Source of the DNA: Lewinellaceae bacterium
Lineage (GTDB): Bacteria > Bacteroidota > Bacteroidia > Chitinophagales > Saprospiraceae
DNA: 64,000 nucleotides
Assembly: GCA_020636025.1 (NCBI GenBank)
Contig: JACJYQ010000004.1
Span: forward strand, 186,001-250,000
Direction of reading: 5' to 3'
Shown: one piece after another, positions 15,901 to 23,931 of the stretch
Layout: every line of letters begins with the position of its first letter
How positions within the stretch are numbered: the stretch's first letter is position 1
The notes under the pieces: model-generated
Told to the model about the DNA's origin: nothing
Databases searched by the model: none
Seen by the model: the letters and a program-made list of their open reading frames with translations, nothing else
Translations under genes and position numbers: made by a program

Positions 15901-18228
15901 ATAGATTTGGATTTTGCCCTGCCACAAGCGAATGATCTCAAAATTGGCTGCCCTAGCCCTGCTGACTTGTTTAGAAATAACGAAGGGGTGAATTATCCCT
16001 ACTCTGTCGGAGGCCTGGTGGATATTAAGTCTTCAACTGCCGGGGCAGACTACTATTATTACCTTTATGATTGGGAAATTGAAGAAAGCTTGTGGTGTGA
16101 AAGTGATAGAATACCTGTCTCTGCCATAGTGAATACGGCCCCGGCAGCTCCGGTTGTAACACCGGATAATTCCGCTACCATTTGTCCGGGTGAATCACTT
16201 GAATTAAGTGTCCAGAATATTTGTCCTTCCTGTACCCTTACCTGGTCTACCGGAGAAACCAGTCAATCAATTGAAGTACAAACAGCTGGAACTTTTTTTG
16301 CTACGCTAAACAACCAATGCGGTTCAAGTTCAGCCTCAAATGAAGTGGAGGTTCAATTGCTGGAAATTCCCGAGGCACCGGTCATTACGGCTGTTGATCC
16401 CCTGGAAATTTGCCTGGGAGAATCCGTTGAATTAAGTATTCAAAACCCATGTTCCGGATGTGACATAATATGGTCTACCGATCAGCAGGGAACAAGTATT
16501 AATGTAAATGTGGCGGGAGCCTATACTGCAACTCAAAGCAATATTTGTGGAGAAAGTCCGGTGTCAGCTCCTATTGAGATTACAGTTAATACCATTCCTG
16601 ATGCCACGGTGATAAGCGCTTCAGGAAATACAGAATTATGTTCTGGTGAATCTGTAGATCTTTCCATTGCCTCGCTTTGCGACAATTGCACAGTTCTTTG
16701 GTCAACTGGTGAAACAAGCACTTCCATTACCGTAGCCACTGCGGGAGCTTACACCGCAAGTATTGTGAATGAGTGTGGCACAAGTCCTGCTTCCAATGAA
16801 ATCCAGGTTGAAGTAAGCACCTTGCCTTCTCCGCCTACGATATTTTTTGTTGGCCCGTCTATAGTTTGTCCAGGTTCAACAAGTGTACTTGCGTTAAGTC
16901 ACGATTGTCCGGGATGCAGTGTTTTATGGTCAAATGGAGATTCTTTATTGACGATATTTGTTGAAGCAGGAGTTTATACAGCGATTGTCAGCAATCAATG
17001 TGGTGACAGCCCTCAATCCAATTCTCTGGAGGTAGAACAGGGCTATATTCCTGACGCCCCGGTTATTTCAACTTCTGATATGACAGACATTTGCCTCGGA
17101 GAAATAGTAGAATTGACTGTTGATTCTGTTTGTGCTAATTGTGACGTAATGTGGTCAAATGGAGAACTGGGGGTTTCCATTAACACAGGCGCTGCAGGTA
17201 TATACTCGGCATCAATCGGCAATATCTGCGGCTTTGGTGCACCTTCCAATGAAATAGAGGTCACGGTAACAACCATACCCGATGCCCCTGTAATCAGCTC
17301 TGCAGATGCCACCACTTTCTGTTTGGGAGATTCAGCCATTCTCACAATTGAGAATATTTGCCCAAGCTGCGACATAATGTGGTCCAGCGGTCAGTCTATC
17401 CCAGAAATAACTGTTTCGTCAACAGGAATTTATACTGCAATCCACAGCAATCAGTGTGGCGAAAGTGTTGCTTCCAATGAGATTGAAGTAATTGTGCAAA
17501 CAGCACCTGATGCACCAGTAATATCAGCCTCCGGTGCAACAGATCTGTGCTTCGGTGAATCGGTTACTCTTACGGTAGAAAATATCTGCGATGGCTGTTC
17601 GGTAAGTTGGTCAAACGGACAGACTTCGTCTTCTCTGGAGGCAATGACGGAAGGAACCTACACAGCGGTCATCACCAATGCTTGTGGGGAGAGCTCAGCT
17701 TCAAATGAGCTTACCATTACCATCGCACCAGCCTTTGTACCAATGATAACCCTAACCAATATTTGTCAACTTACCGGTCCGTCTGGTGGTAGCAATTATC
17801 AATGGTATTTCAATGGAGTGCCAATTGCAGGGGCAAATACACAATCCTGGATGGCCCAGGATTCCGGCATGTACACACTCAGTATGAATAATGGCATGGG
17901 GTGCAATGGATTGTCTGCCCCCATTACAGCCAAAGCATGTGTGAGTGGTACTCAGGATCTGAGCACTCCGCTATCAGTTGCTGTTTTCCCTAACCCAAGC
18001 AGCGGAAGAATCTTTGTGCAGATACAAAGTGTGGCAAATACAAGCGTGCAGATGAAGCTTTACGACATTGATGGTAAGTTTATCGGAACGGTATTAGATT
18101 CAGAGATGAACGCTGGCAAGCAATCATTCGAGGTAAACTTGCCTAAATTGCCAGCCGGAGCATACAAATACAGCATCACTACTACTGCTGGAGTTGAAAA
18201 CGGAGATTTGATTTTACAACCCAGATGA
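12994..18228 (+). CDS. Giant secreted protein: sortilin-like Asp-box propellers, PKD, seven Cys-containing Ig-like repeats, T9SS sorting domain
   Basis: The protein has 1744 residues. The signal peptide is MNIRLLSLLAFAFFTFSVTAQ. Residues about 95-745 carry many Asp-box (BNR) turns (TIDGGATWMP, SIDGGQSWTA, STDGGSTWTG, TPDGGTTWVT, SIDAGDTWTN), as in VPS10/sortilin propellers and xyloglucanase-like GH74 proteins. A PKD domain follows (about 748-832, EWEFQGGTPATSTEQNP), then a carbohydrate-binding-like region (about 890-1045). Next come seven tandem Ig-like units (about 1049-1580), each opening AP-VI-A and holding C-xGES-x-LS/T plus C-xxC-xxxWS; an eighth unit is degenerate. The C-terminus (about 1655-1744; VFPNPSSGRIFVQIQ, LPAGAYKYSI) is a type A T9SS sorting domain. 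It is presumably an exported adhesin or glycan-active protein. Catalytic acids of GH74 cannot be identified by eye. Confidence 0.88.
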   Translation: MNIRLLSLLAFAFFTFSVTAQRYQEMIDAGNYPITEIQKEAEAYFDIVGHGRGTGYKQFKRWEYVALMELDENGVKIPNNELSQLAREYRQTEQARLKGTGFSSGNWQQLGPTYKNGTSGWNPGVGRITSLSWENGNNLHMIIGSPTGGVWKTIDGGATWMPLTDEFSTVDVYALEISPYNSQHYLWGSTSGKIFQSIDGGQSWTASQKLTGSGKVIRILFHPTDASIVYAVSESNGLFRSTDGGSTWTGVNDVNGVKGQDVEFKPGDPSTIYFTGTDVFKSTDDGNSFTQISGFETANNNYKMIGVSPANPAYVYVVESSGGKFGAFYKSTNSGDSFNKLQDGADINYFGYSDIGDDDKGQAPRDMDVAVSLSDEEEVHIAGVHTWKSIDGGVTFFLTSYWTPSGAISRGVGYNHADIDLLKFSGDTLFVTSDGGIYRSTDGAFSFTDLSGGLCVKEFYKIGVSKTDPNVVSGGSQDNGTSVMRGADRQWFDWLGADGMESFVDWNNANNLYGTSQYGSMYRSTNQGNSRSGISKPPDVEDGAWVTPFEQDPQVPNTIYAAFADVWKTSNYGATWEKISDYDNGNFNQMKLAPTDNQRIYVSRSSNLYTTPDGGTTWVTTNKGWGSSSISYIAVHPLDPMHLLIVTSSSVYESIDAGDTWTNIGPGLPSGTKYCAAWENTGKNGIYVGGFGFVAYTNDDLPGQWVGYFDGLPNARVYELEINYISNTIFAGTYGRGLWESPIYNQLPPVSAFGADQVYGCVGATIAFNDLSVNTPNSWEWEFQGGTPATSTEQNPVVTYDNPGIFPVQLKVTNNAGEDTYISSDYITIFGPHEPMVTDVERCDSGQVTLHADPIPGETTNWYSESSGGSLLATGPDFSTDIDQTTTFYASSISGFQNIEHVGPVSNAIGGGGIHAGNFFLIFDVHKPITLNSVTVYADADGDRVFQLLDVNDNVLFEKTIFVPVGESRIDLDFALPQANDLKIGCPSPADLFRNNEGVNYPYSVGGLVDIKSSTAGADYYYYLYDWEIEESLWCESDRIPVSAIVNTAPAAPVVTPDNSATICPGESLELSVQNICPSCTLTWSTGETSQSIEVQTAGTFFATLNNQCGSSSASNEVEVQLLEIPEAPVITAVDPLEICLGESVELSIQNPCSGCDIIWSTDQQGTSINVNVAGAYTATQSNICGESPVSAPIEITVNTIPDATVISASGNTELCSGESVDLSIASLCDNCTVLWSTGETSTSITVATAGAYTASIVNECGTSPASNEIQVEVSTLPSPPTIFFVGPSIVCPGSTSVLALSHDCPGCSVLWSNGDSLLTIFVEAGVYTAIVSNQCGDSPQSNSLEVEQGYIPDAPVISTSDMTDICLGEIVELTVDSVCANCDVMWSNGELGVSINTGAAGIYSASIGNICGFGAPSNEIEVTVTTIPDAPVISSADATTFCLGDSAILTIENICPSCDIMWSSGQSIPEITVSSTGIYTAIHSNQCGESVASNEIEVIVQTAPDAPVISASGATDLCFGESVTLTVENICDGCSVSWSNGQTSSSLEAMTEGTYTAVITNACGESSASNELTITIAPAFVPMITLTNICQLTGPSGGSNYQWYFNGVPIAGANTQSWMAQDSGMYTLSMNNGMGCNGLSAPITAKACVSGTQDLSTPLSVAVFPNPSSGRIFVQIQSVANTSVQMKLYDIDGKFIGTVLDSEMNAGKQSFEVNLPKLPAGAYKYSITTTAGVENGDLILQPR

Positions 18229-18272
18229 TGCAACATGCTCTTCCTTTAAAGGTAACATGAAGAATATTAAGT

Positions 18273-19082
18273 ATGACTTTTGAACAACTTGAAACAAGCG
18301 TTAGAGATTTGGTTTCCTTAAACAAACTGGAAGAAGCAATTCATGTGTTGCAAGAGTATTTTGCTGACGATGAGGAGCTTGATGGAATAACACTTCAATC
18401 AGCTAATTATCACGCAATAAAAGAAAATCAGATAAAGGGTTTGGCCGACAACCTGGAAGTAGAATTAGCGCTAAATAAGTTGCGGTCAAATGTCCTTCAG
18501 CTACTGCGCTCAAAAAAGGAATACCAAAAATACAAAGAGCAAACCTTCGGAAATAAACTATCGGATTCCTCATCTGACACTGAGAAAGTTAAAGTGTTTT
18601 TCAGCGTTGGAAGCCCATTTAATGATGATCAGCAGCAATACATAAACAAGCTGGTGACTTACTTTGATCAAAACGGAATCGCCCTGGAAACACTCAAAGG
18701 ATGGGACGACAATGATCCTTTGGTACCCATTATCCAGGAAATGAAGCACTCAAATGGCTGTCTGGTTCTGGCGCTGGAACGATACTTTGTATCAGACGGC
18801 ACTGAAAAACGTGGCAGTGAACAGGAAGGAAAGATCGTTGGCAAATCGTATACAAGTCCCTGGCTGCACATCGAAACTGCCCTGGCTAGGAGCCTCGACC
18901 TTCCTTTGATCATTTTGAAAGACCAGTCTCTAAAAAACGAAGGCCTTATTCACGATGACAAACAGGAATGGGGAATTGTTCGGATAGATCAATCAAAAAT
19001 TGAGCAGATTGAAGAATATCCGGTAAAAAACTTCATTTTGAGCTGGATCAAACAGGTGAAAAAATTTCAGGAAAACAAATAA
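18273..19082 (+). CDS. Predicted conflict/immunity effector: N-terminal EAD-like adaptor domain + TIR-like (nucleotide-hydrolase-fold) domain
   Basis: The protein has 269 residues and is cytoplasmic. Residues about 1-80 form a small helical domain: LETSVRDLVSLNKLEEAIHVLQEYF, then LQSANYHAIKENQIKGL, then VELALNKLRSNVLQLL. This is the layout of effector-associated domains of the EAD11 type (repeated E-x-ALxLL, SARYN-like and ELNRIRxALLxLL segments), which recruit effectors to NTPase sensors by self-like contacts. After a linker (81-104), residues 105-260 are a Rossmann-like alpha/beta domain (VKVFFSVGSPFNDDQQQYIN, GCLVLALERY, PWLHIETALARSLDLPLIIL). Placement of W197 and E201 recalls the catalytic Glu helix of TIR and deoxyribosyltransferase-like NAD/nucleoside-cleaving enzymes. 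NADase activity is inference. The gene lies 44 bp after the giant T9SS gene and 8 bp before a 4-TM gene. Confidence 0.72.
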   Translation: MTFEQLETSVRDLVSLNKLEEAIHVLQEYFADDEELDGITLQSANYHAIKENQIKGLADNLEVELALNKLRSNVLQLLRSKKEYQKYKEQTFGNKLSDSSSDTEKVKVFFSVGSPFNDDQQQYINKLVTYFDQNGIALETLKGWDDNDPLVPIIQEMKHSNGCLVLALERYFVSDGTEKRGSEQEGKIVGKSYTSPWLHIETALARSLDLPLIILKDQSLKNEGLIHDDKQEWGIVRIDQSKIEQIEEYPVKNFILSWIKQVKKFQENK

Positions 19083-19090
19083 AAATCAAC

Positions 19091-19510
19091 ATGAGAGACC
19101 TTTTACTTATCCTTCATTTTCTCGGCTTGGCCATGGGGCTTGGAACCAGTTTCGCCTTTATGTTTTTGGGAATGGCCAGCGCCAAAATGAGCGAAGAAGA
19201 AGCCAAAAAATTCAGAATGCAAACCATGTCGCTATCAAGAATGGGACATATTGGTCTGGCACTATTGTTACTTTCAGGTTTCGGGCTAATTGGGCAATAC
19301 CTGGACAATATTGCTGACATGCCTCTTTTCATCGCAAAGCTTGTTTTGGCAGCTTTATTGATCTTGATCATATCATTGATGACCATGGAGGCAAAGAAAG
19401 CCATGGCCACCGGAGACGATGTGCATTTCAATAAGATTGCCAACATGGGTAAAATAAGCCTGTTAACAGCTCTGGGAACGATGATCCTGGCTGTGTTGAG
19501 TTTCCATTAA
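19091..19510 (+). CDS. Small four-helix membrane protein (CopD/DUF2269-like), function unknown
   Basis: The protein has 139 residues with four predicted membrane helices (about 3-25, 50-70, 78-98 and 118-138). The first helix has a histidine (LILHFLGLAMGLG) and the second a GHIGL; such membrane histidines and the general layout recall CopD/DUF2269-type proteins, some of which bind heme. I cannot confirm heme binding. It begins 8 bp after the EAD/TIR-like gene, so the two are very probably co-transcribed; whether it is a functional partner (for example a membrane target) is open. It is convergent with xylA, with a 4-bp gap. Confidence 0.7.
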   Translation: MRDLLLILHFLGLAMGLGTSFAFMFLGMASAKMSEEEAKKFRMQTMSLSRMGHIGLALLLLSGFGLIGQYLDNIADMPLFIAKLVLAALLILIISLMTMEAKKAMATGDDVHFNKIANMGKISLLTALGTMILAVLSFH

Positions 19511-19514
19511 TAGC

Positions 19515-20849
19515 TCAGCAATAACGACTTACAATATTCTCAAACAATTCTTGCTTGCCACTGCTCAACGTTGGCTCGGCATTTTGGTATGCCAGTTTAC
19601 CCAGATCTTCAAGACTAAGCTTACCCGATTCGTATGCCCTACCCTGCTCTTTATCGAAGGAAGCATACCGTTCGGAACGCATTTGAGTGAATGGCGATTT
19701 TTCCAAAATGTCATGTGCCGCCAACAAGGCTCTGGCAAATGTGTCCATGCCGCCAATATGCGCGTAGAATATATCTTCAAGATCCGTTGAGTTGCGGCGG
19801 GTTTTTGCATCAAAATTGACACCACCGCCTTGTAAGCCACCGGATCTGAGAATTACCAGCATGGCTTCTGTGATCTCGTAAATATTTACCGGAAACTGGT
19901 CGGTGTCCCAACCATTCTGGTAATCTCCCCGGTTGGCATCAATGCTGCCCAGCATGCCTGCGTCGGCAGCGACTTGTAGTTCGTGATCAAAGGTATGAGA
20001 AGCCAGCGTCGCATGATTCACCTCGACATTTAGTTTAAAATCCTTGTCCAGGCCGTATTCACGCAAAAACTTAATAGTGGTAGCAGAATCAAAGTCGTAC
20101 TGATGCTTGCTGGGCTCCATTGGCTTGGGTTCAATAAAGAAATTACCCTTAAAGCCCTGTGCCCTGGCATAATCACGGGCCTTGGATAGGAACATACCCA
20201 TGTGATCAAGTTCGCGCTTCATATCCGTATTCAACAGGGACATATATCCTTCGCGACCACCCCAAAAAACGTAGTTTTCACCACCGAGTTTTATGGTCGC
20301 ATCCAGGGCATGTTTCACCTGAGCAGCCGCATAGCACAAAACCTCGAAATCGGGATTTGTCATGGCTCCGTTCATGTAACGCGGATGGGAAAACAGGTTA
20401 GCCGTACCCCAAAGCAGCCTCACTCCGGATTCGCCTTGCTTTTGAAGTGCATAGTCACTGATGGTCTGTAATCGGCGTTCGCTTTCAGATAGTGAATCAC
20501 CTTCGGCAACCAGATCATAATCGTGAAAGCAGTAAAATGGAATACCCAGTTTGGTGATCAGCTCAAACCCGGCATCCATTTTATCCCTTGCTTGCTGAAG
20601 TGGGTCCCTGGATTCCAACCAGGGAAACAGTTTTGTGCTGCTGCCAAAAGGATCGCCTCCGGTGCCACATAAGGTATGCCACCAGGCAAGTGCGAAGCGC
20701 AGATGCTCTTTCATGGATTTTCCACCAACCTGGCGATTCTCGTCGTACCATCTGAAGGCAAGAGGGTTTGTAGTTTCAGCGCCTTCATAAGGAATGCGCC
20801 CAATGCTTTTGAAGTATTCTTTTTGCCCGATACAAAGCTGGATTTCCAT
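19515..20849 (-). CDS. xylA: Xylose isomerase
   Basis: The protein has 444 residues, the usual length of class II xylose isomerase. It interconverts D-xylose and D-xylulose in the cytoplasm using two divalent metal ions. Recognisable stretches are IPYEGAETTNPLAFRWYD near the N-terminus, FCFHDYDL (catalytic His region), NYVFWGGREGYMSLLNTD (xylose isomerase signature), FFIEPKPMEPSKHQYDFD (metal ligands) and LNVEVNHATLASHTFDHEL. The start is ATG 20849. It is preceded on the same strand by xylB with a 50-bp gap, giving an xylB-xylA operon for entry of xylose into the pentose phosphate pathway. No xylose transporter or xylanase lies in the window. Confidence 0.97.
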   Translation of the reverse strand: MEIQLCIGQKEYFKSIGRIPYEGAETTNPLAFRWYDENRQVGGKSMKEHLRFALAWWHTLCGTGGDPFGSSTKLFPWLESRDPLQQARDKMDAGFELITKLGIPFYCFHDYDLVAEGDSLSESERRLQTISDYALQKQGESGVRLLWGTANLFSHPRYMNGAMTNPDFEVLCYAAAQVKHALDATIKLGGENYVFWGGREGYMSLLNTDMKRELDHMGMFLSKARDYARAQGFKGNFFIEPKPMEPSKHQYDFDSATTIKFLREYGLDKDFKLNVEVNHATLASHTFDHELQVAADAGMLGSIDANRGDYQNGWDTDQFPVNIYEITEAMLVILRSGGLQGGGVNFDAKTRRNSTDLEDIFYAHIGGMDTFARALLAAHDILEKSPFTQMRSERYASFDKEQGRAYESGKLSLEDLGKLAYQNAEPTLSSGKQELFENIVSRYC

Positions 20850-20899
20850 GTTGTTGGATTTGAATTGAATTTATATGGATAATATAATGAGAGATAACA

Positions 20900-22405
20900 T
20901 TACATGACGTAATCATCTTTCCTGTCTAATAAGGCATTCAGATCTGAGAGCCATTTTTGATAGGCATTTTGATGGAATACAATATTGGATTCCGGTTCAT
21001 ATACCTTGACGGTTTTGTTCTGACCAACGGCTTCTCCGGGTGACGCATAGTAGCCTATGGCAACACCTGCAGCTTTGGCAGCACCAATGGCGCCTGTCGT
21101 ATCTATCAATTCAATCCTGCTTTGAAGCAAATTTGAAATGGTACCAGAAAAGATGGCTGACTGAAACAGGTTATCATTGCCTGCTCTGATCACCTTTGTA
21201 TCAACACCGAGATCCTGCAGGATTTGAACACCATACACAAAAGAAAAGGCGATTCCCTCAAGTGCTGCCCTGTAGATGTGTTGCTTTTGATGGATATTTA
21301 ATTGAAGATTATTTATTTGAGAACCCAATAATTTATTGCCAAAAATTCGCTCTGCTCCATTCCCAAAAGGCAGTATGCGCAATCCTTCAGAACCTGGTTC
21401 CAAGCCGGAAGCCAGCATTTCCATGTCAGCATAAGATATGCCTGACTCCGCGATATAATTTTTCACCCAACTGTACTGAATGCCGGCGCCATTGATGCAC
21501 AATAGTATGCCGGTCATAGGATTTTCTACCGTGTAATTGACGTGTGCAAAACTATTCACCCTAGACTGCGTATCGAAAGCCGGTTTATCAACAACTCCAT
21601 ACACAACACCTGAGGTGCCACCCGTTGCTGCCACTTCCCCGGCTTCCAGTACATTCAGGGACAAGGCATTGTTAGGTTGATCTCCTGCGCGATAAGTCAC
21701 TTTTGTACCAACAGACAAACCCGTTTCAGTTGCAGCTTTTTGGTGTAGCTCCCCCTGAAGCGAAAAAGATGGATGCAATTCTGGTAAAACACCAGGATCA
21801 AAACCATAATAATCAAGTAGTGCACTCGATGGAGTATTTGTTTTGAAGTCCCAGAATACACCTTCCGACAAACCACTGACCGTACTCAGCACTTCACCGG
21901 TAAGCCTGAATGCAATGTAATCGCCGGGAAGCATTATTTTGTAAATCTGATCGTAGATGTGGGGTTCATTGTCTTTCACCCATTTTAGTTTGGAAGCCGT
22001 GAAGTTGCCAGGAGAATTGAGCAAGTGATTGAGACAGGCTTCTTCTCCTATGGCAGAAAACGCCTCTTCTCCAAATTTGGACGCTCTGCTATCACACCAG
22101 ATGATGGAAGGTCGCAGCACTTTGTGCTGTTTGTCAATAACCACGAGCCCATGCATTTGATAGGCAATCCCAATGGCTTTGATTTCGGCAGGATTAACAG
22201 CGCTTAATGAAAGCAATTTCCGTATGGCAAGGCAAACATGCTCCCACCATACATCCGGATCCTGCTCTGCCCAGCCTAATTGCGGAGCGGATATGGGCAA
22301 CTCCTTTTCCGGAGACTTCACTGTTTGCAAAGCAAGCCCCGTAGCTGCATCCACCAGAGATGCTTTGATAGAAGATGAACCTATGTCTAGACCTAAAAGA
22401 TACAC
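20900..22405 (-). CDS. xylB: Xylulokinase
   Basis: The protein has 501 residues and belongs to the FGGY carbohydrate kinase family. It phosphorylates D-xylulose to xylulose 5-phosphate. The ATP-binding start LGLDIGSSSIKASLVD, the substrate loop GWAEQDPDVWWEH, GIAYQMHGLVV, the IIWCDSRA segment, GDYIAFRLTGE and the late GATGGTSGVVYG and RAGNDNLFQSAIFSGTISN segments follow xylulokinase closely. The start is GTG at 22405: no ATG is available before LGLDIG, and the N-terminus would otherwise be clipped. It is the first gene of the xylB-xylA pair. The 231-bp intergenic region to the divergent porin operon must hold its promoter; no TAnnTTTG box is obvious on this strand. Confidence 0.96.
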   Translation of the reverse strand: MYLLGLDIGSSSIKASLVDAATGLALQTVKSPEKELPISAPQLGWAEQDPDVWWEHVCLAIRKLLSLSAVNPAEIKAIGIAYQMHGLVVIDKQHKVLRPSIIWCDSRASKFGEEAFSAIGEEACLNHLLNSPGNFTASKLKWVKDNEPHIYDQIYKIMLPGDYIAFRLTGEVLSTVSGLSEGVFWDFKTNTPSSALLDYYGFDPGVLPELHPSFSLQGELHQKAATETGLSVGTKVTYRAGDQPNNALSLNVLEAGEVAATGGTSGVVYGVVDKPAFDTQSRVNSFAHVNYTVENPMTGILLCINGAGIQYSWVKNYIAESGISYADMEMLASGLEPGSEGLRILPFGNGAERIFGNKLLGSQINNLQLNIHQKQHIYRAALEGIAFSFVYGVQILQDLGVDTKVIRAGNDNLFQSAIFSGTISNLLQSRIELIDTTGAIGAAKAAGVAIGYYASPGEAVGQNKTVKVYEPESNIVFHQNAYQKWLSDLNALLDRKDDYVM

Positions 22406-22580
22406 AAATGGAAAAATGAATGGTTAATGCGTTCCTGGCCGCTAACATAGCAGTTTTATTATGTTCATAGGTAAATTGCTACCATCATATCCGATTAAAT
22501 AAATAAATCAAAAACTACCTGCCAATTGCCATGTGCAAGATGACCAGGATCATCAAAAAATGGTTGAAAAATTATAGTTA

Positions 22581-22614
22581 ACAAGAATTAGTCTAAATAA
22601 TAATTATACATTTG
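22581..22614 (+). promoter_or_regulatory. Putative promoter with possible iron-type operator in front of the porin-imelysin operon
   Basis: TACATTTG at 22607-22614 is a perfect Bacteroidetes -7 box (TAnnTTTG) ending 22 nt before the porin ATG. Just upstream, 22581-22597 reads ACAAGAATTAGTCTAAA. Read on the other strand it begins TTTAGACTAATTCT, and its AGA/TCT core and AT-rich arms are loosely like operators of iron-responsive Bacteroidetes genes. The right half-site is poor, so the operator is tentative; its position over the -17 to -33 region is where a repressor would act. Confidence 0.4.
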
Positions 22615-22636
22615 CGCCATCTTAATTCAGTACCTA

Positions 22637-23908
22637 ATGCGCCTATATATCCTGCTTCTGGTTGTGCTTTTTGCATATCCCAATTTTGCAAAATCGCAAT
22701 CTGATACTTTACAGAATAACCCCTTTTTTGAGAAACTCAGCCACTTTTCGTTGTCGGGCTATGGTGCCATGAACTATTACAATTTTGACTGGCAGACTGA
22801 TACCGCAAAGCGAAATGTTATTGATAATGAGCGATTTATCATTCAACTTGGCTATAAATGGAATGACAAGATCCGCCTCAACTCAGAAATCGAATTTGAG
22901 CATGGCGGAACAGGGTCAGAAGTAGAATTTGACAGGTTCGAGGAATTCGGGGAGTTTGAATTTGACATCAGCAAAGGAGGTGAAGTATTGCTTGAGCAAA
23001 TGAACCTTGAGTTTACCTTTAAGAAAAGGATGCATTTGCAGATAGGCAGGGTGAAAGTTCCGTTTGGACTGATGTTCAAACAAGATGAGCCTACGGACTA
23101 TCTCACAGCCATTAATTCTGAAATGGAAACCCAGATGCTTCCGGAAAACTGGACGGATAACGGTTTGCTTTTTTACGGTCATTTCGGAAAAAAACGAAAT
23201 TGGCAATATCATGTGGGATTTGTAAACGGACTGGACGGGAGTGCATTTAATTCGGCAAACTGGATTAAAAGAGGTAACCAGCGGCGATTCGAAATGGTAA
23301 ACGCAGAAAATTTTGCGATCAGCGGACGGCTGGATTATCAATTTTCAAAAGGTGCGGTTTTGGGTTTTTCAGCTTATGGCGGCAACACCACCGGCAACCG
23401 TCCTAAACCCGATCTAAAGGTGCAAACCCCCATTGGTATAGCGGAACTGCACTTTGTGAATCAAAGCGGCCCGGTATTAATAAAATCGATGCTTTTATAT
23501 GGAGCACTTGGAAACTCAGAGGCACTCACAAACCAAAATAGGAACTTATCCAATAACCTGAATGTAAAAAGAACCCCCGTGGGTGCCGCAGTGCTGGGTG
23601 CTTTAGCGGAGGTCGGTTTTACAGTTTTTGGACAAGGCGGTGTTTTGTTCAAATCCTGGAAAACGGAGTGTCTGCTCTATGGCCGCTATGATTATTACGA
23701 TACCATGTTCAAAACTCAGGGGCTGGTTTTCAATAATCCACGTTGGGAAAGGCAAAGTATTACAATTGGATCTGTAATTAAAATAATTGATGATGTGCAT
23801 TTGAAATTACAGTATTCCCTGCGGGAAGTAGGAGCCCCTGCCGCCACCAGCGTAAATGGCGGCACCAGTGAAAAGACTTTTATAGGCGGATTCGCTTTTG
23901 AATTTTAA
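22637..23908 (+). CDS. Outer-membrane porin of the OprO/OprP (phosphate-selective porin) type
   Basis: The protein has 423 residues. The signal peptide ends around NFAKSQS. The body is a series of alternating beta strands typical of a 16-stranded porin, with family landmarks LSGYGAMNYYNFDW, LNSEIEFEHGGTGSEVEFDRFEEFGEFEFD, LQIGRVKVPFGLMF and ending FIGGFAFEF with a terminal Phe. The usual name is phosphate-selective porin, but in Bacteroidetes these proteins often sit with metal-uptake genes and the substrate is not known. It is followed after 23 bp by imelysin and then, after 1 bp, by a di-heme protein on the same strand, so it probably forms their outer-membrane entry route. Confidence 0.85.
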   Translation: MRLYILLLVVLFAYPNFAKSQSDTLQNNPFFEKLSHFSLSGYGAMNYYNFDWQTDTAKRNVIDNERFIIQLGYKWNDKIRLNSEIEFEHGGTGSEVEFDRFEEFGEFEFDISKGGEVLLEQMNLEFTFKKRMHLQIGRVKVPFGLMFKQDEPTDYLTAINSEMETQMLPENWTDNGLLFYGHFGKKRNWQYHVGFVNGLDGSAFNSANWIKRGNQRRFEMVNAENFAISGRLDYQFSKGAVLGFSAYGGNTTGNRPKPDLKVQTPIGIAELHFVNQSGPVLIKSMLLYGALGNSEALTNQNRNLSNNLNVKRTPVGAAVLGALAEVGFTVFGQGGVLFKSWKTECLLYGRYDYYDTMFKTQGLVFNNPRWERQSITIGSVIKIIDDVHLKLQYSLREVGAPAATSVNGGTSEKTFIGGFAFEF

Positions 23909-23931
23909 TTTTCCTAAACATCTACATAAAT

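Noticed and set aside
18273..19510. Thoeris or CBASS defence locus
   Set aside because: There is no ThsA-like SIR2/SLOG gene, cyclase, or other defence gene beside it; only the effector-like protein and a 4-TM gene are seen.
22194..22448. 84-codon ORF in another frame at the xylB start
   Set aside because: The xylB frame from GTG 22405 carries the ATP-site motif; this frame has none.
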